64,000 bases of DNA from Aeromonas caviae (GTDB taxonomy: Bacteria > Pseudomonadota > Gammaproteobacteria > Enterobacterales > Aeromonadaceae), in the NCBI RefSeq assembly GCF_000819785.1, contig NZ_CDBK01000042.1, positions 1-64,000 of the forward strand. The letters are read 5' to 3'. The position numbers were made by a program, and so were the translations under genes. The notes beneath the pieces were generated by a model, which saw only the letters and a program-made list of their open reading frames with translations, was not told the origin of the DNA and ran no database searches. Below, piece after piece: positions 52,566 to 63,615 of the stretch. Position 1 is the stretch's first letter; each line of letters starts with the position of its first letter.

Positions 52566-52605
52566 AAAAAAGACCCGGACCTTTCCTGAGAAAAGGGGCC
52601 GGGTC
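52566..52605 (-). terminator. Terminator between trkA and trkH
   Basis: On the minus strand the stem GACCCGG / CCGGGTC, extended by pairing around the CTTTTC/GAAAGG core, is followed by TTTTTT. It lies 30 bases after the trkA stop. It probably reduces trkH expression compared with trkA, or marks separate promoters. Confidence 0.75.
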
Positions 52606-52634
52606 CGGATACCGTTGCCAGAGACATGGCCGGC

Positions 52635-54011
52635 TTACAGGAAGAAGGGACTGGGCTGGAACAGACGCTCCACTTCCGGGATGTACTTCTTGTCCACCAG
52701 AAACATCACCACGTGGTCATCCTGCTGTATCTGGGTACGATCGTGGGCGATCAGCACCTCATCACCGCGCACCACTGCGCCTATGGTGGTGCCCGGGGGC
52801 AGCTTGAGCTCGCCCACCGTCTTGCCCACCACCTTGGAGGTGTTCTCGTCCCCGTGGGCGATCGCCTCGATGGCTTCGGCCGCCCCGCGGCGCAGGCTGT
52901 AGACGTTGGCGATGTCGGCGCGGCGCACATGGGTCAGCAGGGCCGAGATGGTGGCCTGCTGGGGGGAGATGGCGATGTCGATGGAGCCGCCCTGTACCAG
53001 GTCCACGTAGGCGCCGCGCTGGATCAGCACCATGGTCTTCTTGGCCCCCATCTTCTTGGCGAGCAGGGCCGACATGATGTTGGCCTCATCCTCGTTGGTC
53101 ACCGCGATGAAGACGTCGATCTGGTCGATGTGCTCCTCCGCCAGCAGCTCCTGATCCGCCGCATCGCCGCAGAAGACAATGGTGTGTTCCAGATGTTCGG
53201 AGAGCTGCTCCGCCCGCTTCTGGTTGCGCTCGATGAGCTTGACGCTGTAGCGCTTCTCTAGCTGGCGGGCGAGGCCGGCGCCTATGTTGCCGCCGCCGAC
53301 GATCATGATGCGCCGGTAGGGGCTCTCGAGGCGTTGCAGCTCCGACATCACGGCGCGGATATGGCCCGCCGCGGCCACGAAGAACACCTCGTCATCGGCT
53401 TCGATGATGGTGGTGCCCTGGGGACGGATGGAGCGCCCCTGGCGGAAGATGGCGGCGACCCGGGTTTCGATGTTTGGCATGTGTTCCCGCAGGGTGGAGA
53501 GCGCATTGCCCACCAGGGGGCCGCCGTAATAGGCCTTGACCGCCACCAGGCCCACCTTGCCGTCGGCAAAATCCACCACCTGCAACGCCCCCGGATACTC
53601 GATCAGGCGACGCACGTAGTCGGTCACCAGCTGCTCCGGGGCGATCAGGTGGTCCACGGGGACGGATTCGGGCAGGAACAGGCGATCCCGCTCCACCAGA
53701 TAGGCGGGGGAGCGAATGCGCGCCACCTTGTTCGGGGTGTTGAACAGGGAGTAGGCGACCTGGCAGGCGACCATGTTGGTCTCGTCGCTGTTGGTGACGG
53801 CGACCAGCATGTCGGCATCCTGTGCGCCGGCTTCGCGCAGCACCCTGGGATGGGCGCCGTGGCCGTTCACCACCCGCAGGTCGAATTTGTCCTGCAGTTC
53901 GCGCAGGCGCTCGCTGTCGGTGTCGACGATGGTGATGTCGTTGTTCTCGCCGGCGAGATTCTCGGCCAGGGTGCCACCCACCTGACCCGCGCCCAGAATG
54001 ATGATTTTCAT
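52635..54011 (-). CDS. trkA: Trk potassium transporter NAD-binding gating subunit TrkA
   Basis: 458-aa cytoplasmic protein with two RCK modules, each a TrkA-N Rossmann domain plus a TrkA-C domain. The first dinucleotide turn is [20 protein letters not shown] (residues 7-26), and the second is [16 protein letters not shown] near residue 238. Asp-31-type acidic ends of the second strands are present, consistent with NAD(H). It controls the K+ channel TrkH/TrkG. It is downstream of rsmB in the conserved block def-fmt-rsmB-trkA. Confidence 0.96.
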   Translation of the reverse strand: MKIIILGAGQVGGTLAENLAGENNDITIVDTDSERLRELQDKFDLRVVNGHGAHPRVLREAGAQDADMLVAVTNSDETNMVACQVAYSLFNTPNKVARIRSPAYLVERDRLFLPESVPVDHLIAPEQLVTDYVRRLIEYPGALQVVDFADGKVGLVAVKAYYGGPLVGNALSTLREHMPNIETRVAAIFRQGRSIRPQGTTIIEADDEVFFVAAAGHIRAVMSELQRLESPYRRIMIVGGGNIGAGLARQLEKRYSVKLIERNQKRAEQLSEHLEHTIVFCGDAADQELLAEEHIDQIDVFIAVTNEDEANIMSALLAKKMGAKKTMVLIQRGAYVDLVQGGSIDIAISPQQATISALLTHVRRADIANVYSLRRGAAEAIEAIAHGDENTSKVVGKTVGELKLPPGTTIGAVVRGDEVLIAHDRTQIQQDDHVVMFLVDKKYIPEVERLFQPSPFFL

Positions 54012-54085
54012 AAGGCCATCTTACTCAAGGTTGTTGCTTCGTAATGAGGCGACCCGTCACCGGGCCTGCCATCCGCCGGTTCGGC

Positions 54086-55378
54086 CTACAGCTTGATGAG
54101 CTTGGCATAGTAGAAGCCGTCCATCTCCGCCTCGCCGGGCAGGAACTGGCGACCCGGACAGGCCGGGGTGTCTTTGGCATGCAACGGCACCAGGCGGGCA
54201 TCCGGGGTATCTGCCAGGAAGGCGCGGATCTGCTCCCGGTTCTCTTCCGGCAACACGGAGCAGGTGGCGTAGAGCAGAGTGCCGCCCTGCTTCAGCTTGC
54301 CCCAGAGGGCATCGAGAATGCGGCGTTGCAGCTCGGCCAGTTCACGGATGTCCTGATCCCGGCGCAACCACTTGATGTCGGGGTGACGACGGATGACACC
54401 GGTGGCGGAGCAGGGGGCATCCAGCAGGATGCGGTCGAACTGCCCCTGTGGCCACCACAGATCCGGCGTGCTGGCATCACCGTGGATCACTTGGGCCTGA
54501 AGGCCGATGCGATCCAGGTTCTCCTGCACCCGCTTGAGGCGGTTGTCGTCTGCGTCGACGGCAACCACGCCAGCAAGGGCTGGCTGGCGTTCCAGCAGGT
54601 GGGCGGTTTTGCCGCCGGGGGCGGCGCAGGCGTCCAGCACCCACTCGCCCGGCTGGGGATCGAGCAGGGCGGCGGCCTGCTGGGCGGCACCGTCCTGCAC
54701 CGAGCAGTCACCCTGCTCGAAGCCGGGCAGCTTGGTCACGTCGCAGGGGCGCTCCAGCAGGATGCAATCTTCCCCTTCCACACCGGCCATGGCCGGGATG
54801 CCCGCCTCGCTCATGCGGGCCAGCATGGCCTCGCGGCTCTGGCGCTGGCTGTTGTTGCGGATCCACATGGGCGGGCGCTGGTTGTTGGCCTCCATGATGA
54901 ACTCCCAGTCATAGGGATAGGCCTGACGCAGGCGCTTGGTGAGCCATTCGGGGTGGCCGAGGCGGACGCTGGGAACGCGGTCGATGCGCAGCAGGATCAC
55001 TTCGGCGCTGCGCTGGAAGTTGCGCAGTACGCCGTTGATGAGGCCGCGCAGGGAAGAGCCCTTGAGCAGCTTGACGGCGTTGACGGTCTCGGCCACGGCG
55101 GCGTGAGCCGGAATGCGGGTATAGATGAGCTGGTAGAGGCCGACCAGGATGAGGTAGTGGAAGATGCGGCTCTTGTTCTTGAGCGGCTTGTCCATCATCT
55201 CGCTGACCGCCGCATCGAGGCGGGGCAGCCAGCGCAGGGTGCCGTAGCAGAGTTCTTGCAGGAGGGCGCGATCGCGAGGGGCGATCTTCTCCTGGGCAGC
55301 AGGCAGAACGGCGGAGAGAGATTGACCCTGATCCAGCACCTGTTGAATGACGAGAGCAGCCTGTGCGCGTGTTTTCAT
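54086..55378 (-). CDS. rsmB: 16S rRNA (cytosine-967-C5)-methyltransferase RsmB
   Basis: 430-aa enzyme that methylates C967 of 16S rRNA. The N-terminal NusB-like domain (about 1-140) precedes the SAM-dependent catalytic domain. The SAM motif DACAAPGGKTAHLLE is near residue 245; the catalytic cysteine pair appears in DAPCSATGVIRRHPDIK (about 317) and LLYATCSVLPEENREQI (about 370). E. coli RsmB is 429 aa. AAGG precedes the ATG. It lies between fmt and trkA, the standard order. Confidence 0.95.
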   Translation of the reverse strand: MKTRAQAALVIQQVLDQGQSLSAVLPAAQEKIAPRDRALLQELCYGTLRWLPRLDAAVSEMMDKPLKNKSRIFHYLILVGLYQLIYTRIPAHAAVAETVNAVKLLKGSSLRGLINGVLRNFQRSAEVILLRIDRVPSVRLGHPEWLTKRLRQAYPYDWEFIMEANNQRPPMWIRNNSQRQSREAMLARMSEAGIPAMAGVEGEDCILLERPCDVTKLPGFEQGDCSVQDGAAQQAAALLDPQPGEWVLDACAAPGGKTAHLLERQPALAGVVAVDADDNRLKRVQENLDRIGLQAQVIHGDASTPDLWWPQGQFDRILLDAPCSATGVIRRHPDIKWLRRDQDIRELAELQRRILDALWGKLKQGGTLLYATCSVLPEENREQIRAFLADTPDARLVPLHAKDTPACPGRQFLPGEAEMDGFYYAKLIKL

Positions 55379-55438
55379 AGCGTTACCTTAGATGCACAAG
55401 TCGGGGCCAGGGCCCCGCTTGTGTCAATTCAATCCAGA

Positions 55439-56383
55439 TCAAATCAGTTGCGTGCCAGGTTCAAACCAGTCGCGGCGAGAGTTGAGCAGATCCGAAACGG
55501 ACATGGCCTTCTTGCCGGGAGGTTGCAGGGTCAGCAGGCGCAGCACGCCCTGACCGGTGGCAACCTCGATCCCCTGCTTGTCGGCCTTGAGCAGGGTGCC
55601 GGCTGCCTGGCCGTGATCCTGTGCGACGACCTCGGCCTGCCACACCTTGACGGTCTGTCCGGCAACGTCGAACCAGCTGATGGGCCAGGGGTTGAAGGCA
55701 CGGATGCAGCGTTCGATGGCAACGGCGTCCATCGACCAGTCGATGCGGGCCTCTTCCTTGGAGAGCTTCTCGGCGTAGTTGGCCAGCGCATCGTCCTGGG
55801 GCTCGGCGGCGGTGTCGCCGGCAGCCATGGCGTCCAGGGTATCGACCAGTGCCTGCGGGCCCAGACCGGCCAGCTTGTCATAGAGGCTGGCAGAGGTCTC
55901 ATCACTGGCGATGGGGCAGGTTACCTTGCGGATCATGGCGCCGGTGTCCAGCCCCACGTCCATCTGCATGATGGTGACGCCGGTTTCGGCATCCCCCGCC
56001 CAGATGGAGCGTTGAATCGGGGCGGCACCGCGCCAGCGCGGCAGCAGGGATCCGTGCACGTTGATGCAACCCAGACGCGGCGTATCGAGCACCGCCTTGG
56101 GGAGGATGAGGCCATAAGCCACGACGACCATCAGATCGGCACCCAGAGCGGCCAGTTCGGCCTGCGCCGCTTCATTGCGCAGGGAGGCAGGTTGATAGAC
56201 CGGCAGATCGTGGGCCAGCGCCAGCTCCTTGACCGGGCTGGCAGTGAGCTTCTGGCCGCGACCGGCGGGCTTGTCCGGCTGGGTATAAACGGCGACGACC
56301 TCGTGGCCGGAAGACAACAACGCCGCCAGATGACGGGCGGCGAAGTCGGGGGTACCGGCAAAAATCAGTTTCAGCTTGTTCAA
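55439..56383 (-). CDS. fmt: Methionyl-tRNA formyltransferase
   Basis: 314-aa enzyme that formylates initiator Met-tRNA. Catalytic Asn108, His110 and Asp146 are in place, within [19 protein letters not shown] and [13 protein letters not shown]-terminal block [12 protein letters not shown] and KPAGRGQKL are typical. E. coli Fmt is 315 aa. The start codon is TTG at 56383, nine bases after GAGGA; no ATG fits better. It follows def by 12 bases in the conserved def-fmt operon. Confidence 0.96.
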   Translation of the reverse strand: MNKLKLIFAGTPDFAARHLAALLSSGHEVVAVYTQPDKPAGRGQKLTASPVKELALAHDLPVYQPASLRNEAAQAELAALGADLMVVVAYGLILPKAVLDTPRLGCINVHGSLLPRWRGAAPIQRSIWAGDAETGVTIMQMDVGLDTGAMIRKVTCPIASDETSASLYDKLAGLGPQALVDTLDAMAAGDTAAEPQDDALANYAEKLSKEEARIDWSMDAVAIERCIRAFNPWPISWFDVAGQTVKVWQAEVVAQDHGQAAGTLLKADKQGIEVATGQGVLRLLTLQPPGKKAMSVSDLLNSRRDWFEPGTQLI

Positions 56384-56395
56384 TGGAGCGTATCC

Positions 56396-56908
56396 TCAGA
56401 GGACTTTGCGATCTTCACGGGCCATCTTTTCCAGCTTCTGACGAATGCGCTGGCGCTTGAGCGGGGACAAGTAATCCACAAACAGCTTGCCGACCAGATG
56501 ATCCATCTCATGTTGTATGCAGATGGCGAGCAGATCGTCCGCTTCCAGCTCGAAGGTGTTGCCGTGGCGATCTTGCGCCCTGACCTTGACCCACTCGGCG
56601 CGCGGAACCAGAGCACGGTTGCCGGGCACGGAGAGGCAGCCCTCTTCGATGCCGGTGCTGCCGGACTGCTCCAGGATCTCCGGATTGATCAACACCAGCT
56701 GTTCTTCGCGGTTCTCGGAGACATCGATGACGATGATGCGCTGATGAATGTCGACCTGGGTCGCGGCCAGGCCGATGCCTTCCTCCGCGTACATGGTTTC
56801 AAACATATCATCTACAATGTGTTGTAACTCGGGTGTAAAGGCTTCGACAGGGGCCGCGACTGTGCGCAGACGCTCATCGGGGAAACGCAATACATCTAGA
56901 ATGGCCAT
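56396..56908 (-). CDS. def: Peptide deformylase
   Basis: 170-aa metalloenzyme removing the N-formyl group from new proteins. The three motifs are GIGLAATQ (residues 44-51), EGCLS with Cys91, and HEMDH with His133, Glu134 and His137. Length matches E. coli Def (169 aa). It is first in the minus-strand operon def-fmt-rsmB-trkA and is divergent from the LysM-protein gene, sharing a 108-base promoter region. Confidence 0.97.
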   Translation of the reverse strand: MAILDVLRFPDERLRTVAAPVEAFTPELQHIVDDMFETMYAEEGIGLAATQVDIHQRIIVIDVSENREEQLVLINPEILEQSGSTGIEEGCLSVPGNRALVPRAEWVKVRAQDRHGNTFELEADDLLAICIQHEMDHLVGKLFVDYLSPLKRQRIRQKLEKMAREDRKVL

Positions 56909-57016
56909 AATTTTTTCTTTAGTTTCATATAAACGCAGTCAATATTGACGTAATTCTAGTCATTTACGCCGACAAAAAACAGCAACACTTTGCGTGCAGA
57001 AGTAACAGGGAGTGTT

Positions 57017-58105
57017 ATGTATCTGAAGCAAATCGTCGTCGCCTGCCTGGCGACAGCCCTGGCCGGTGGCGCCATGGCACAGCAGTTGACGCTCAAATCC
57101 GGTTACCCCGAGACTTATGTGGTGCAAAAAGGGGACACCCTCTGGGACATCTCGGGCCAGTATCTGGCCGAACCCTGGCTCTGGCCACGCCTCTGGAACA
57201 TCAATCCGCAGATCGCCAATCCCCACTGGATCTATCCCGGTGACGTGCTGCACCTGAGCTGGGTCAATGGTGAGCCTCGGCTCGGCAAAGCCAGTCAGGG
57301 GGGCAAGCAGGTCATCCGTCTCTCGCCCAAGAACCGCTATGAAAACAAGGCCAATCCCATACCGACCCTGCCTTTGAGTGAGATAGCGCCCTTCCTGCAG
57401 ACCGACCACATTCTGGCCAACAATCAGCAGAGCAAGGACCTGCCCTATGTGCTCGGCAACAATGACAAGCATGTCGGGATGCTGGAGGGCGACATTCTCT
57501 ATGTGAAAGGAGCCCTGAACCCGGGCCAGAGTTATGGCCTCTATCGCCCGGGGGTGGCATACAAGGACAAGCATACCGGCGAGTCGCTCGGTCAGGAGGC
57601 AATTTTTGTCGGCACGGTGCGGGCAGAGGAGTACCTTGCCCACGACACCACCAAAGTGACGCTGACCCATAACCGGCGTGAGGTGTATCAGGGCGACAAG
57701 GTGATGCCGCTGCCGTCGCAGGAGAGCATCTCTGCCGTGTTCATGCCAAAGGCGGCACCCTCCATTTCCCCCGGCTATGTGATCGAGCTGCCGAGCAAGG
57801 TACATGGTGGGGGCAAATTTGATGTGGTACTCATCAACAAGGGGGAGCGTGATCAGGTGGCCCCGGGCGATGTGCTCGAGATCCTGCGCCCGGGAGCCGA
57901 GATGGTGGACAAGAATGGCAAGGTGTCATACCGGGAATATTCATCCGTCTATGACAAGGCGTTCTATTCTGCCGGCAAGTCATCGCTGCCTGCCGAGGCC
58001 GTTGCCAGAGTCATGCTGTTCAAGGTCTACGACAAATTGAGTTACGGTCTTATCCTGCAGAGCCAGGATCTGGTCGGCTCTGGTTATCAGGTCAGAAATT
58101 TCTGA
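57017..58105 (+). CDS. LysM-domain exported protein
   Basis: 362-aa protein with a signal peptide (cleaved near AMAQQ, about residue 21) and a LysM peptidoglycan-binding domain directly after it (about 33-85; YVVQKGDTLWDISGQYLAEP, then WIYPGDVLHL). The remainder is a beta-rich region without a known enzyme motif. This gene stands upstream of dprA in many gammaproteobacteria and is likely a periplasmic or outer-membrane-associated cell-wall protein. ATG at 57017 with AGGGAG upstream. It ends one base before the dprA start. Confidence 0.87.
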   Translation: MYLKQIVVACLATALAGGAMAQQLTLKSGYPETYVVQKGDTLWDISGQYLAEPWLWPRLWNINPQIANPHWIYPGDVLHLSWVNGEPRLGKASQGGKQVIRLSPKNRYENKANPIPTLPLSEIAPFLQTDHILANNQQSKDLPYVLGNNDKHVGMLEGDILYVKGALNPGQSYGLYRPGVAYKDKHTGESLGQEAIFVGTVRAEEYLAHDTTKVTLTHNRREVYQGDKVMPLPSQESISAVFMPKAAPSISPGYVIELPSKVHGGGKFDVVLINKGERDQVAPGDVLEILRPGAEMVDKNGKVSYREYSSVYDKAFYSAGKSSLPAEAVARVMLFKVYDKLSYGLILQSQDLVGSGYQVRNF

Positions 58106-58106
58106 C

Positions 58107-59222
58107 GTGTCCTTGCCACTGGAGCGGTTGTCGCTATGGCTGACGCTGGATGCCGTTACAGGCATAGGCCCGGTCACCGCCGCTCGCCTGTTGGCGCATG
58201 TGGGTGGTGACATCACAACCCTGTTTGACTCAGACGATGGCGCCCTGCGAGTTCTTGGTATGCAGAGTGCCCAGATTCAGCAGATGAGATGGCCTCTTCC
58301 TGTCGTGGAGCAGGGATTGAGGTGGGCCGCCGAGCCCGGCAATCACCTCCTCTGTCCCGATGACCCCGCATATCCTGCCCTGCTCAAAGAGATCCCCGGC
58401 GCCCCGCTCTTGCTCTACTGCCACGGGAACGTCTCATCCCTCTCCCTGCCACAGTTGGCGATGGTGGGTACCCGCCACCCCACCTATGCCGGCAAAGACA
58501 ATGCGACACGCTTGTGTGCCGAGTTGGTGGGGTGTGGTCTGGCGATCACCTCCGGCCTCGCGTTGGGCATCGATGGCGTCTGCCATCAGCAGGCGCTGGC
58601 ATCGGGCGGAATCACCCTGGCGGTGCTGGGATCCGGTCTGGATTGTCTCTACCCCAAGCGTCATCAGGGGTTGGCGATGCAGATCCTCGAGCAGGAAGGT
58701 CTGCTTGTTTCCGAGTTGGCGCCCCAGCAAGGCCCCCTGGCTGAACACTTCCCTCGCCGCAACCGTATCATCAGTGGTCTGTCGCTGGGGACACTGGTGG
58801 TGGAAGCGGCAGAACAGAGTGGTTCGCTCATCACGGCCCGTTATGCGCTGGAGCAGGGCCGCGAGGTCTTTGCCGTTCCCGGCGCCCCGCAAAATGCACA
58901 GGCAGCAGGGTGCAACCGTCTGCTTCAACAGGGTGCCAAGCTGGTCTTGAATGCCGCCGATATCCTGGAAGAGTTTCCAAGGCTGGTCTTGCCCCCCGGA
59001 CCCGCCAACGGTTCTTCCGAGGCGCAGCATAATAGCGAATTGCCTTATGCCGATTTGTTGGATAACGTAGATTATGAGACCACGAGCGTGGATACCGTTG
59101 CCGAACGGGCCCGGCTTCCTGTCGATGTCGTACTGGGCAGGTTGGTAGAGCTGGAGCTGGTTGGTGCAGTGATGGCGGTAGCCGGTGGATACGTCAGAGC
59201 GAGGAGGGCGAATCATGTTTGA
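58107..59222 (+). CDS. dprA: DNA-processing protein DprA (Smf)
   Basis: 371-aa protein that loads RecA on incoming single-stranded DNA during transformation. The Rossmann-like core has AMVGTRHPTYAGKD, SGLALGIDGVCHQQALASGG, AVLGSGLDCLYPKRH and FPRRNRIISGLS then GTLVVEAAEQSGSLITARYA. A SAM-like N-terminal helical domain (about 1-70) and a C-terminal winged helix (about 310-371) are present. Start is GTG at 58107, one base after the LysM gene stop. The 3' end overlaps smg by eight bases. Confidence 0.95.
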   Translation: MSLPLERLSLWLTLDAVTGIGPVTAARLLAHVGGDITTLFDSDDGALRVLGMQSAQIQQMRWPLPVVEQGLRWAAEPGNHLLCPDDPAYPALLKEIPGAPLLLYCHGNVSSLSLPQLAMVGTRHPTYAGKDNATRLCAELVGCGLAITSGLALGIDGVCHQQALASGGITLAVLGSGLDCLYPKRHQGLAMQILEQEGLLVSELAPQQGPLAEHFPRRNRIISGLSLGTLVVEAAEQSGSLITARYALEQGREVFAVPGAPQNAQAAGCNRLLQQGAKLVLNAADILEEFPRLVLPPGPANGSSEAQHNSELPYADLLDNVDYETTSVDTVAERARLPVDVVLGRLVELELVGAVMAVAGGYVRARRANHV

Positions 59223-59688
59223 TGTATTGATGTACCTTTTCGAGACCTACATCCACAGCGATGCAGATGTGATGGTCGAGCAGGATGAACTCACCGACGA
59301 ACTGAGCCGGGCCGGTTTCGACAAGGACGAGATCGAGAAAGCGCTCAACTGGCTGGAGCGACTGGCCAACCTGCACGACAGCGAGCGGGAAGTCTATGTC
59401 ACCGCAAGCCAGCAGGGCTCTATGCGGATCTATGCGCCGCAGGAGCTTGTTCGCCTCAGTACTGAATGTCGCGGTTTCCTGCTGTTCCTGGAGCAGGCGC
59501 AAGTGCTGAATGCCGAAACCCGTGAAATCTGCATCGAACGGTTGCTCGAGCTGGACAAGCCGGACATCGAGCTGGACGATCTGAAGTGGGTCGTCATGAT
59601 GGTGCTGTTCAATGTGCCAGGCAGCGAAAACGCCTACCAGCAGATGGAAGAGCTGGTGTTTGACGAGTCGGACGGCGTCATCCACTGA
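59215..59688 (+). CDS. smg: Smg / DUF494 family protein
   Basis: 157-aa protein of the Smg family. It begins MFDVLMYLFETYIHSDADVM and has the block ALNWLERLANLHDS; the C-terminal MMVLFNVPGSENAYQQMEEL is conserved. Function is unknown, although it is always found near dprA. I take the ATG at 59215 (GAGGAGG upstream), overlapping the dprA stop. Confidence 0.92.
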   Translation: MFDVLMYLFETYIHSDADVMVEQDELTDELSRAGFDKDEIEKALNWLERLANLHDSEREVYVTASQQGSMRIYAPQELVRLSTECRGFLLFLEQAQVLNAETREICIERLLELDKPDIELDDLKWVVMMVLFNVPGSENAYQQMEELVFDESDGVIH

Positions 59689-59743
59689 CAGCCCGGTGCC
59701 GCGCTGGTAGAATTCAGGCCATCTGGATTTCAAGGCGCGGCCC

Positions 59744-60301
59744 ATGTCAAAGATCGATCACCACCTCTTCTCTGCCCACGAACATGCCTTCGAGCGCGAG
59801 CCGTGCCCGCAGTGTGGTGCTGAACTGGTGATCCGCCAGGGCAAACACGGTCCCTTCCTTGGTTGTTCAGCCTATCCAGCTTGCGATTACATTCGCTCCC
59901 TCACCCCCTCTGGCCGCGATATAGAGAAAGTGCTCGAGGGGTCGTCCTGTCCGGATTGTGGCCATCCACTGGCCATCAAGAAGGGTCGTTACGGTCTGTT
60001 TGTGGGATGTACCCAGTACCCGGCCTGTCAGCATATCGAATCCCTTCAGGAGAGTGACGATACCCAAATCCTCTGCCCGGAGTGTGGTAAAGGTCATCTG
60101 GTGAGCCGCACGTCCCGTTATGGCAAACAGTTCTACTCGTGTGACGCCTATCCTCACTGCAAGTATGTGGTGAATGACAAGCCGGTTCCCATGCCCTGTC
60201 CCGAGTGTGGCTGGGGCATCATGATCGAGAAGAAGGTGCGGGGAAACCTGCGCTGGGTCTGCCCGCAAAAGAAATGCTCCCACCAGATTGAGCGGGTATA
60301 A
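59744..60301 (+). CDS. yrdD: Topoisomerase I C-terminal-like zinc-ribbon protein (YrdD)
   Basis: 185-aa protein composed of four zinc-ribbon units of topoisomerase type. Each has the layout C-P-x-C-G ... G-C/Y-P-x-C: CPQCG with GCSAYPAC, CPDCG with GCTQYPAC, CPECG with SCDAYPHC, and CPECG with VCPQKKC. E. coli YrdD is the same arrangement and length. It probably binds single-stranded nucleic acid. It lies between smg and tsaC, as in E. coli. Confidence 0.9.
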   Translation: MSKIDHHLFSAHEHAFEREPCPQCGAELVIRQGKHGPFLGCSAYPACDYIRSLTPSGRDIEKVLEGSSCPDCGHPLAIKKGRYGLFVGCTQYPACQHIESLQESDDTQILCPECGKGHLVSRTSRYGKQFYSCDAYPHCKYVVNDKPVPMPCPECGWGIMIEKKVRGNLRWVCPQKKCSHQIERV

Positions 60302-60573
60302 TCTCGCCGCCCATGATCAGGCAGGCGGATTGCTGGTCAGCGTGAGGTTGTGAGCCGATGCGCATCGCCCAACTTGCCTTGATCCTGACCTGATCGCCAT
60401 CTCAAACTCCCTGCGGTTGCTCGGTTCACTGATGCACGCAAGCGTCTGAGCCGAAATGCATGACTGAAGAGGAGCAGGGATATAGCCCATATCGCAGCAG
60501 TGATGGCCCCGATGCCGTCATGTCGGTTCAACATACAATCCAGTGATGAGAGGCGGCAGCGTGGCTGTCGCAT
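60302..60573. other. Gap between yrdD and tsaC
   Basis: About 270 bases. A minus-strand frame (60337-60534) would give a 65-residue protein with one hydrophobic segment, beginning MLNRHDGIGAITAAIWAISL. It has no clear ribosome-binding site, so I do not call it a gene. No terminator or repeat stands out. A tsaC promoter is probably located here. Confidence 0.5.
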
Positions 60574-60579
60574 GTGCCT

Positions 60580-61140
60580 ATGCCAAATGAATTTGAACAA
60601 GCGGTTGCCGCCCTTCAAGGAGAAGGGGTTATCGCCTATGCCACCGAAGCCGTGTTTGGTCTGGGGTGTGATCCTGATTCCGAAGCCGCCGTGCAGCGGC
60701 TGCTGGCCATCAAGCAGCGGCCGGTGGAGAAGGGATTGATCCTGATCGCGGCAGATCTGGCGCAATTGCAGGACTACATCGACTTGAGCCAGCTCAGCGA
60801 TGAGCAGCTTGCTCGCGTGCAGGCGAGCTGGCCTGGTCCCTTCACCTGGATCATGCCCGCTCGCGCGACGACGCCGTCCTGGTTGACCGGTCAGTTCGAG
60901 ACCCTGGCGGTGCGGGTCACAGGCCATCCCCAGGTGCAAGGGCTTTGCCGGGCATTTGGCAAACCGCTGGTGTCCACCAGTGCCAATCTCACCGGTGAGG
61001 AGCCCGCTCGCCGGGTGGCTGATATTGGCGATCTGCTGGCAAGCCAGCTGGCTTACATTCTGCCCGGCGAAGTCGGGGGGCAAGCCAACCCGTCCGAAAT
61101 CAAGGACGCCCGCACCGGGGCCATCATTCGCCCATCCTGA
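60580..61140 (+). CDS. tsaC: Threonylcarbamoyl-AMP synthase TsaC
   Basis: 186-aa YrdC/Sua5-family enzyme that makes threonylcarbamoyl-AMP from threonine, bicarbonate and ATP for tRNA t6A37 synthesis. Conserved blocks are [46 protein letters not shown] and [16 protein letters not shown]; the final [11 protein letters not shown] is present. Start is uncertain: GTG at 60574 (two codons earlier) is also possible; neither has a strong SD. E. coli TsaC is 190 aa. It lies in the conserved yrdD-tsaC-hemF-aroE order. Confidence 0.92.
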   Translation: MPNEFEQAVAALQGEGVIAYATEAVFGLGCDPDSEAAVQRLLAIKQRPVEKGLILIAADLAQLQDYIDLSQLSDEQLARVQASWPGPFTWIMPARATTPSWLTGQFETLAVRVTGHPQVQGLCRAFGKPLVSTSANLTGEEPARRVADIGDLLASQLAYILPGEVGGQANPSEIKDARTGAIIRPS

Positions 61141-61186
61141 GTTGGGCACGGCCCTGTTTCATGCAGGTTGTGCGATGAGGTCATGA

Positions 61187-62149
<963 letters not shown>

Positions 62150-62252
62150 CCAGAGGGGCCATGATGGCCCCTTCTTATTGGTCGATATTCGGCTTGTTCC
62201 TTCATGAGAAAACCCGTTAAATCGGGATATTGCCCTCAAAAGGAACGCCTTG

Positions 62253-63074
62253 ATGGATCGTTATCTGGTTTTTGGCCACCCCGTGCGCCACAGCAAATCT
62301 CCCTTCATTCATACCCTGTTTGCCAGGCAGACCCAGCAAGAGCTGGAGTATGGTCTGGCAGAACCGGCCGTCGATGAGTTTGCCAGCGCTCTGAACCACT
62401 TCTTCGCCGAAGGAGGGAAGGGGTGCAACGTGACCGTACCTTTCAAGGAGCAAGCCTTCGTGCTGGTGGCGCGGCTGAGCCCCAGGGCCAAGCGGGCGGG
62501 AGCGGTCAACACCATCAAACTGACTGATGATGGCGTGCTGCTGGGTGACAATACCGACGGCGCCGGGCTGGTCGCCGATCTCAAGGCTCACGGAGTGAAC
62601 CTTGCCGGTAGCAGGATCCTGCTTCTGGGAGCTGGTGGCGCAGCTCGTGGCGCCCTGGCCCCCCTGCTGGCGGAAGCACCGGGCGAGATCGTTGTGGTCA
62701 ACCGTACCCATGCCAAGGCGGAACAGTTGGCTGTGGAATTCAGGGATCTGGGCAGCATCACGGCTCAATCCTATGAACAGCTGGTGGGGCCGTTCGATCT
62801 CATCATCAATTCCACCTCAGCCAGTCTGCAAGGTGAGTTGCCACCTTTGGCGCCAACCCTCATCCACCCGGACATCGCGATCTACGACATGATGTATGGC
62901 GCAACGGACACAGCCTTCATCGGCTGGGCCAAACAACATGGCGCGCGCCATACCATGGATGGATTGGGCATGCTGGTCGAACAGGCTGCGGAGGCTTTTA
63001 CCGTATGGCGAGGGATCCGGCCCGGCACCAAGCAGGTATTGAGAGAGTTGCAGCGCAATCTGGGCGTCGTGTGA
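62253..63074 (+). CDS. aroE: Shikimate dehydrogenase
   Basis: 273-aa NADPH-dependent enzyme of the shikimate pathway. Substrate-site motifs are HSKSPFIH (residues 13-20), the catalytic Lys65 in [10 protein letters not shown] and Asp102 in GDNTDGAG. The NADP turn is [10 protein letters not shown] (about 124-133) with NRTHAKAE after it. Length matches E. coli AroE (272 aa). The ATG at 62253 is eight bases after AAAAGGAA. It ends the housekeeping run on the plus strand; no terminator was found immediately after it. Confidence 0.96.
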   Translation: MDRYLVFGHPVRHSKSPFIHTLFARQTQQELEYGLAEPAVDEFASALNHFFAEGGKGCNVTVPFKEQAFVLVARLSPRAKRAGAVNTIKLTDDGVLLGDNTDGAGLVADLKAHGVNLAGSRILLLGAGGAARGALAPLLAEAPGEIVVVNRTHAKAEQLAVEFRDLGSITAQSYEQLVGPFDLIINSTSASLQGELPPLAPTLIHPDIAIYDMMYGATDTAFIGWAKQHGARHTMDGLGMLVEQAAEAFTVWRGIRPGTKQVLRELQRNLGVV

Positions 63075-63503
63075 ACCAGCTAGTGTGCTCTATTGGGCTG
63101 TCGGCAGATCTGATGTAGAGATTCTGCATCGCTGGATAGGGGGCATCCATCAGGATGCGGCACGACACGTGTGACGTGAAACGGTTGTTCTGTGGTGGGG
63201 GTGTGGCAGAACAGGCACCATTTTATAAAATCATTATCTAACAATAAGTTACTTTTAATTTGCCGTAGCACGCAGAATTTTTTTTGAGTTTTTTCTCAAA
63301 GCAGCGGAACTTCTGTAACGGACTGCTGACTAACTGGATAGTTGAGGAAGTGCTAGCTAGTCACCTTTATAACTCCCCGGTATTCGTACTGGGGATTTTT
63401 TTATCTGCATGAAAATTATGAATATTTTTTCTTTTTCCTACCCTTGAAATTAAATTACATAAATTACTTTCACTTTCTGCTGCTTTGCTGTACAGTTGTC
63501 GGC
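63075..63503. other. Gene-free interval after aroE, candidate small RNA unit
   Basis: About 430 AT-rich bases with no credible protein frame. The second half contains stacked small dyads (AGCAG / CTGCT around 63300-63331, AACT-GGAT-AGTT around 63333-63344) and a strong intrinsic terminator at 63375-63402. This could be the 3' end of the aroE transcript or an independent small RNA of unknown kind. The rightmost 60 bases carry the Spot 42 promoter. Confidence 0.5.
63375..63402 (+). terminator. Terminator upstream of spf
   Basis: Stem CCCCGGTA / TACTGGGG capped by a TTCG loop and followed by seven T residues. It ends a transcript that begins somewhere in the aroE-spf gap or reads through from aroE. 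Confidence 0.88.
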
Positions 63504-63607
63504 GTAGGGTACAGAGGTAAGATGTTCTATCTTTCAGACCTTTTATTTCACGTAATTGAATGTGGCTGAATAGCAGCCCCGATGAGTCATCGTCGGGGCG
63601 TTTTTTT
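63504..63607 (+). ncRNA. spf: Spot 42 small RNA
   Basis: The sequence begins GTAGGGTACAGAGGTAAGAT and continues with GTTCTATCTTTCAGACC, then TTCACGTAAT and GGCTGAAT. It matches E. coli Spot 42 RNA almost base for base in the first 60 nt, which contain the unstructured regions that pair with target mRNAs. The 3' end is an intrinsic terminator with stem GCCCCGA / TCGGGGC and a T7 tail. A promoter is visible: TACAGT (63491-63496) is the -10 and TTTCAC (63468-63473) the -35, with 17 bases between. Spot 42 is an Hfq-dependent regulator of catabolite-repressed genes, itself repressed by CRP-cAMP in enterics. Here it lies after aroE rather than next to polA. Confidence 0.93.
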
Positions 63608-63615
63608 ATGCGCAA

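Noticed and set aside
60337-60534. Minus-strand 65-aa frame with one hydrophobic segment between yrdD and tsaC
   Set aside because: No ribosome-binding site; the same frame runs on through tsaC as an antisense shadow, so the open length is not evidence.
63336-63412. 20-codon frame beginning GTGCTAGCTAGT before the first terminator near spf
   Set aside because: It runs through the terminator hairpin, so it is unlikely to be translated as a gene.
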